Below are positions 59,562 to 64,000 of a stretch of DNA of 64,000 nt, one piece after another. Positions within the stretch are counted from its first letter, which is position 1. Every line of letters begins with the position of its first letter. Origin of the DNA: Rhizophlyctis rosea. Its lineage: Eukaryota; Chytridiomycota; Chytridiomycetes; Rhizophlyctidales; Rhizophlyctidaceae. The notes below the pieces were generated by a model. The model made no database searches and was not told the origin of the DNA. It saw only the letters and a program-made list of their open reading frames with translations. The DNA is taken from contig JADGJC010000098.1 in the NCBI GenBank assembly GCA_027596075.1, positions 1 through 64,000 on the forward strand, given 5' to 3'. The position numbers were made by a program, and so were the translations under genes.

Positions 59562-62500
59562 TTATCCGCGGGTAGACCATCTTGTCGGGTACATCTGCAA
59601 CCCGACGACGTCGCGCGTGTATTTGACCGGGTTGACTGCAGGTGGTGAAAGAAACGTCGTCAGTACACTGATGCAAGGAAATCCAAATCTCAATAAAACA
59701 GAAGATGCTCACGCTTAGCCCTAACAAAAGTCCTCAAAATACTATACAAATACAACACTATCCCACTCGCAATAGGAATCAACCAATACAACGGACTCGT
59801 CCTGTAATTCACTTGGAACACCACAAAGAACGGTGGGACGTACACGATGAACATCGTGAACAAAAGCCCCGCAAGAAGACCAATGAAGTTCCATTTGTTG
59901 CCAAACATCGTTCGACCGAAGGGGTAGCCCAACCGCGCTTTGCAGATGAACAGGTTGAAGGATTGTTGGATCGCGATGCTGAAGTAGTAGGCGGATTGGC
60001 CCGCGTACCAGGCTTGGTTTTGTTCGTCTTTGCTCTGTGCGCGATGGGTGGGGGAGGGGGGGGGTGGTGGTGGTTAGCTTCTTGCCCGTTTTTACTTGCG
60101 TCTTGGGAAAAGTCAACGACACCAGAAAGATGCAGCACAAAACTCACCAAAACCCTTCCATTACCCAACGTGATACTGTCGGTAGTCCCCCACACATCCC
60201 CCAAATTCTTCAAATCCCCCATCGTAATCCCCCAACCACCATAATTGCAAATCGCCACAAAGTACGCGATGAAACACCCAATACTCATGATCGTGCCGGC
60301 TTCCAGGTAACTGAAAAAGAACAAAGGAGGGAAGCATTGGTGTCATCCCAATGCGGAGTAGCTACAACGGGCCGGAAACAAAGAAGAAACAAAAACCAAA
60401 CTGAAGGGGTCAGCAGAATAAGAAGTACACACCTGTAAGACAGCAAATTCCCATCAACAAGCGTCTCCTCCTCAGTCTCCTCAAACATCCCCCGCCAAAA
60501 CTTGGCCGTAAAAGGCGCAGTAAAGAAATGGAAACACCCCACGACCTTACTTCCCATCCCCTTCTTCCCCTTCTCTCCATCCTTCCCAACCTCCGGATCA
60601 GCCAGAAGATCCCTTCCTTCCTCCGCAGCTTTCCGTTTCAGACGCGCAATCGAGGCTTCAGTAACGGGTTTACGCGGCGCAAGCTTCATTAGACCCGTCT
60701 TGGTTTCCGGAGGGTCCCAGGCGTAGGAAAGAGCAAGGAAGAGCTCGAATCCGAGATCGACGACGAGGATGAGGATGGCGGCGAGGGGAAGGGGGAGGGG
60801 GATGACGATGTAGGCTAGGTTAGCGTATACTGTATCGTGTCAAGGATGGAGATGGAAGAAGGTTCCAAGGTCAGCCAGGGATTTCGTAAACAAACGACGC
60901 AAGCGCCAATGCAAAACCACAACTCCGACTCACCTTCCGGCATAGTATGCGTAACAGTATACTGCACACTCTTCTTCAAATTCTGGAAAATCAACCTCCC
61001 TTCCTCAATCCCCGCAACCGTACTCGCAAAGTTATCATCCACAAGAATCATCGCAGCAGCCTCCTTCGAAACATCACTTCCACTCTGGTTCATCGCAATC
61101 CCCAAATCAGCCTTCTTCAACGCCGGACTGTCATTCACTCCATCTCCCGTAACGCCAACAATATGCCCATGAGCCTGTGCGCGTTTCACGATTTGGAGTT
61201 TATGTTTAGGAGAGGTGCGTGCGAAAATGATTTCTTCCTTCGAGAAGATGTTGTCCCAGTCGGCGTCGGAGAGGCGGTCGATCATCTCGCCGTGGATGAC
61301 GATGGCGTTGCATTCGGATTCTTGGACTTGGTCGACGGAGACGCCCTTCTTTTGGGCTACCATCGATTTCGTATCTTGGAGCATAAGGTTGATCTTGCGG
61401 CCGATGGCTTCGGCGGTGAGGGGGTGGTCGCCCGTTACCATCATGACCTAGGGAGTATTTACGTTTGAGTTTGTATGATAGACATCGGCAATGATGACAT
61501 CATAGAATCTTGAAACGGCTGGATACCTTGATTCCGGCCTCACGACAGTGACCAATAGCTTCACGCACACCGTGCTTGGGAGGATCTTCCAACGAAACCA
61601 AACCGTAGAACGTAAGATCGGTCTATATCAAAGCAACAAACGATCAATCACCCGCCTGAATCCAGCCTTCCTCCAAAGTACAAAATCCCAAAATCTCCAA
61701 CTCACCGTAGGATAATTCGCTGGATCCTTTACAAACTGGAAATCCTCCGGATACTTCTCCCTCGGCATCGCAAGCGCGGCAAAAGCCAATACACGATGCC
61801 CTTTACTAGCCATAAAAGTGTACATGGCCTCAAACTGCTTCTTATGCTCCTCTGTCAACGGAATCGCTTTCCCAGACGCCCCATCAAAGAACGTCCCGCA
61901 AAGCCTCAATACCCGCTCAGGCGCTCCCTTGAGGTACAGCATCAAGTCGCCGGCGTCGTGTTTCTTCTTATGGATCGTCATGGCCCACTTGTTGTCGCTG
62001 TTGAACGGGATTTCGAGGACTTTGGGGTACTTGTCGTGGATGCCGTCAAAGTCGGTCAATTTGAGCGCGGCGTTGCGGAGGAGACCCGCTTCGGTGGCGT
62101 CACCGAGGACGGGACGTTCTTGGATGGGACCGTCGTTCGTTTCGAAGCGGGCGCGGGAGCAGAGGGCGGACATGTAGACGATTTCGGCGGGGCCCGGTTT
62201 GTCCATGTCGAGGGGTTGCGCTTCTTGGCCGGTGGTTTCCGAGGATGCACCTTGGGTGTAGTAGAGGTGGCCGCCGCCCCAGATGTAGGTTACGGTCATT
62301 TGGTTCCGAGTCAGGGTGCCGGTTTTGTCGGTGGCGAGGAGGGTGATGGCGCCGAGGGTTTCGACACCTTGGAGGTCTTTGACGAGGACGTTGCGGGTGG
62401 CCATGCGCTTGGCGGCGACGGTCAAGAGGACCGTCACGGTGGCAGGGAGACCTTCAGGACAGAAACTGACGAACGTTCCTGATTTTGAAAGCCTGTCAGT

Positions 62501-63684
62501 CCCATTCCCCAGCAACAGTCTATACTAAGGAAACGAAGCAACAACACCCACCAATAGCAAAGTTCAACGCAGTTCCGAACTTCAGCCCCTTAGCCGTCAT
62601 GGCAACAATGAAGAAGATAATCGCAACAAGCGCTGCAATCGCCGCAATGATCTTGACGAACCGCTCAATTTCCTGTGAAAGCGGAGAGTCTCGCCTCTGT
62701 TCGCTGGCAGTCAGGGACGCAATTTGACCAATGACGGTATGGTCTCCCGTGCGGACGACGACACCGTAACCTTCACCTGCACAGCACAACCAACGAAAAA
62801 TGTCAGCCGGTTGCGTCATTGACACCGCCTTTGCTCTCCCTGATCTTCCCCCATACTAACCATTAACAGCCAAAGTCCCGTTGAAAACCAAGTTCGTCGC
62901 CTCCAACGGATTCACATGGTGATTCCTCCCAGTCCTCTCCTGAGGATCACTCTCACCCGTCAAAGACGAGTTGTCGACCTTCAACTCGTTGGCCCAGAAG
63001 ATACGAAGATCAGCGGGGACCTTGTCACCGCTGCGGACGTAGACAACGTCACCGAGGACGAGATCGAGGGCGGAGATTTGGGCGGATTTGCCTTCGCGGA
63101 CGGCGTAACATTTTGCGGGGATTAGGTTCTGTGGGTTTGGAGGGGAAGTGAGTAGGTATGGGGTACTTGAGATAGCACTGCGTGTTGAGTCTACGTACCA
63201 AGAAGGATTCCAGAATGGCTTGACTCTTTTGGACTTGAATGAACTCGATCAAAGCGTTCAAGAAACCGACGGCGATCAAGATGGCTCCGATATAGGTCTG
63301 ATGAACAAAGGAAAATAATCTCAGAAACGTTTCTCCCACAAACGATAACAGCCAACCCCCCAAAACGCAAAACCACAACCCCATCCCCCCGCGCCAAGCA
63401 CCCAAACTCACATTCGACTTATTATTCTCATAATCAATCCCCAACAAAATATACGCCGCAACACCAGAAAGCAACAACATGACGTTGAACAGACCCGCCA
63501 AATGGTGCAAGAACTGCACGACGGGGTGACGCTTCTTAGGTGGGCTGAGCTGATTAGGGCCGTTGTCCTGTAACCGTTTGGCAGCCTCGGCTTCCGTGAG
63601 ACCGGCTGAGGCGGCGGGTTTGGTGATGTCGTATTTGGTGCCCATTTTTTGTTGGAGTTCTTCGTCGGAGAGGAGGTGTTCGCT
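59562..63684 (-). CDS. Na+/K+-type (class IIC) P-type ATPase alpha subunit, first exon not resolved
   Basis: Eleven exons are visible with consistent phase: 63684-63412, 63297-63199, 63128-62861, 62776-62552, 62478-61706, 61622-61527, 61447-60934, 60829-60433, 60310-60148, 60034-59713, 59635-59562 (3204 nt, 1067 residues). It pumps cations across the plasma membrane using ATP. Seen in order: an N-terminal HLLSDEEL segment, membrane segments M1-M2, actuator TGES, SFCPEGLPATVTV in M4, the phosphorylation site DKTGTLT (about residue 339 of this model), KGAPERVL, TGDGVNDSPALKKADLGIAM, then M5-M10. The C-terminus DVVGLQMYPTRWSTRG is reached only by the last splice; reading on from exon ten gives a wrong tail. 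In M6 the pair matching Na,K-ATPase D804/D808 is D and E. The open frame begins at an acceptor at 63685, so an upstream exon with the start codon is missing from the model. It may lie in 63700-64000 or beyond. No beta subunit gene is in the window. Confidence 0.93.
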
Positions 63685-64000
63685 CTGTTGGTGGGGCAGG
63701 GGAGATGTGTGAGTTTATAGGGATTTGTATGAAATGAGTGACCGAGGACGTTCGCCCTCTCTCATTCTGTCCTCCATTCTGTCTTCAACCTGTTCGTCCT
63801 TCCCTCCGATCCCACAGCATTTCCGCACCATCCTGCATCCATTGTACGCCTTTCCTCAAAGACAGAGCTTCCATCCCACAACGGACATGACTCCTTCAAT
63901 AGACCCTTCTTATCTTATCATTTCCACTCTTCCGGTCAAGGAATTCATGCCGCCCGATTCGAAGATGAGCCATCCACCAACACCTCACGCATATCCCCGT
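63685..64000. other. Upstream of the ATPase acceptor; first exon not placed
   Basis: A minus-strand ATG at about 63776 opens a short frame (MEDRMREGERPR) that ends at a possible donor (GTCACT). Its phase does not fit the acceptor at 63685, so I do not accept it. The true first exon is unresolved. Confidence 0.4.

Noticed and set aside
59690..59932. ATPase ending with the tail reading RAKREHLLFY
   Set aside because: A donor (GTGAGC) at 59712 and acceptor at 59636 splice in phase to a better ending (NPVKYTRDVVGLQMYP...), typical of the family.
61796..62482. A 228-codon Gly/Asp-rich plus-strand frame
   Set aside because: It is antisense to the large ATPase exon 62478-61706.

Overview
The window looks like nuclear DNA of an early-diverging fungus, most probably a chytrid (inference). 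The evidence is short spliceosomal introns (mostly 36-112 bp, GT...AG, some with a CTAAC-type branch site), a mitochondrial class II fumarase cut into 12 small exons, a Na+/K+-type (IIC) P-type ATPase as found in basal fungi, a PelF-like family 4 glycosyltransferase of fungal megasynthase type, and an enormous secreted CYNP-repeat protein. Five gene models could be spliced base by base with consistent reading-frame phase at every junction: a DUF2264-aldolase fusion, the Cys-rich giant, the glycosyltransferase giant, fumarase and the ATPase (5' end unresolved).

Layout. 46-3844 (+): eight-exon gene for a DUF2264 domain fused to an HpcH/HpaI aldolase, followed by a decayed tandem copy of its own 3' end. 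7412-13737 (+): six-exon gene for a 1951-residue secreted protein built almost entirely of short cysteine repeats. 14744-15470 (-): an uncertain gene with a faint GIY-YIG-like motif. 17726-18406 (-): an unrecognised 226-residue protein whose last ~30 codons are repeated in tandem beyond its stop. 22296-24499 (-): a TIR-like plus kinesin-light-chain-TPR protein with a possible acidic extension. 28086-28168 (+): tRNA-Leu(AAG). 28408-38808 (-): seven-exon gene for a 3334-residue membrane glycosyltransferase. 49455-51822 (-): fumarase. 59562-63684 (-): IIC ATPase running toward the right edge.

More than half of the window is gene-poor. In it I see only weak open frames, inverted repeats, a G-rich tandem array and relics: a decayed, apparently spliced fumarase fragment 3.4 kb from the parent gene, tandem 3'-end duplications beside two genes, and a GC-rich coding-like island near 40.7 kb.

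The genes do not form an obvious pathway cluster. Themes are sugar-acid breakdown (DUF2264-aldolase), cell-surface and extracellular matrix (Cys-rich giant, polysaccharide synthase), ion transport (ATPase), central metabolism (fumarase) and a possible signalling or immune-like protein (TIR-like/TPR). Family names are from my recognition of motifs; no database search was run.
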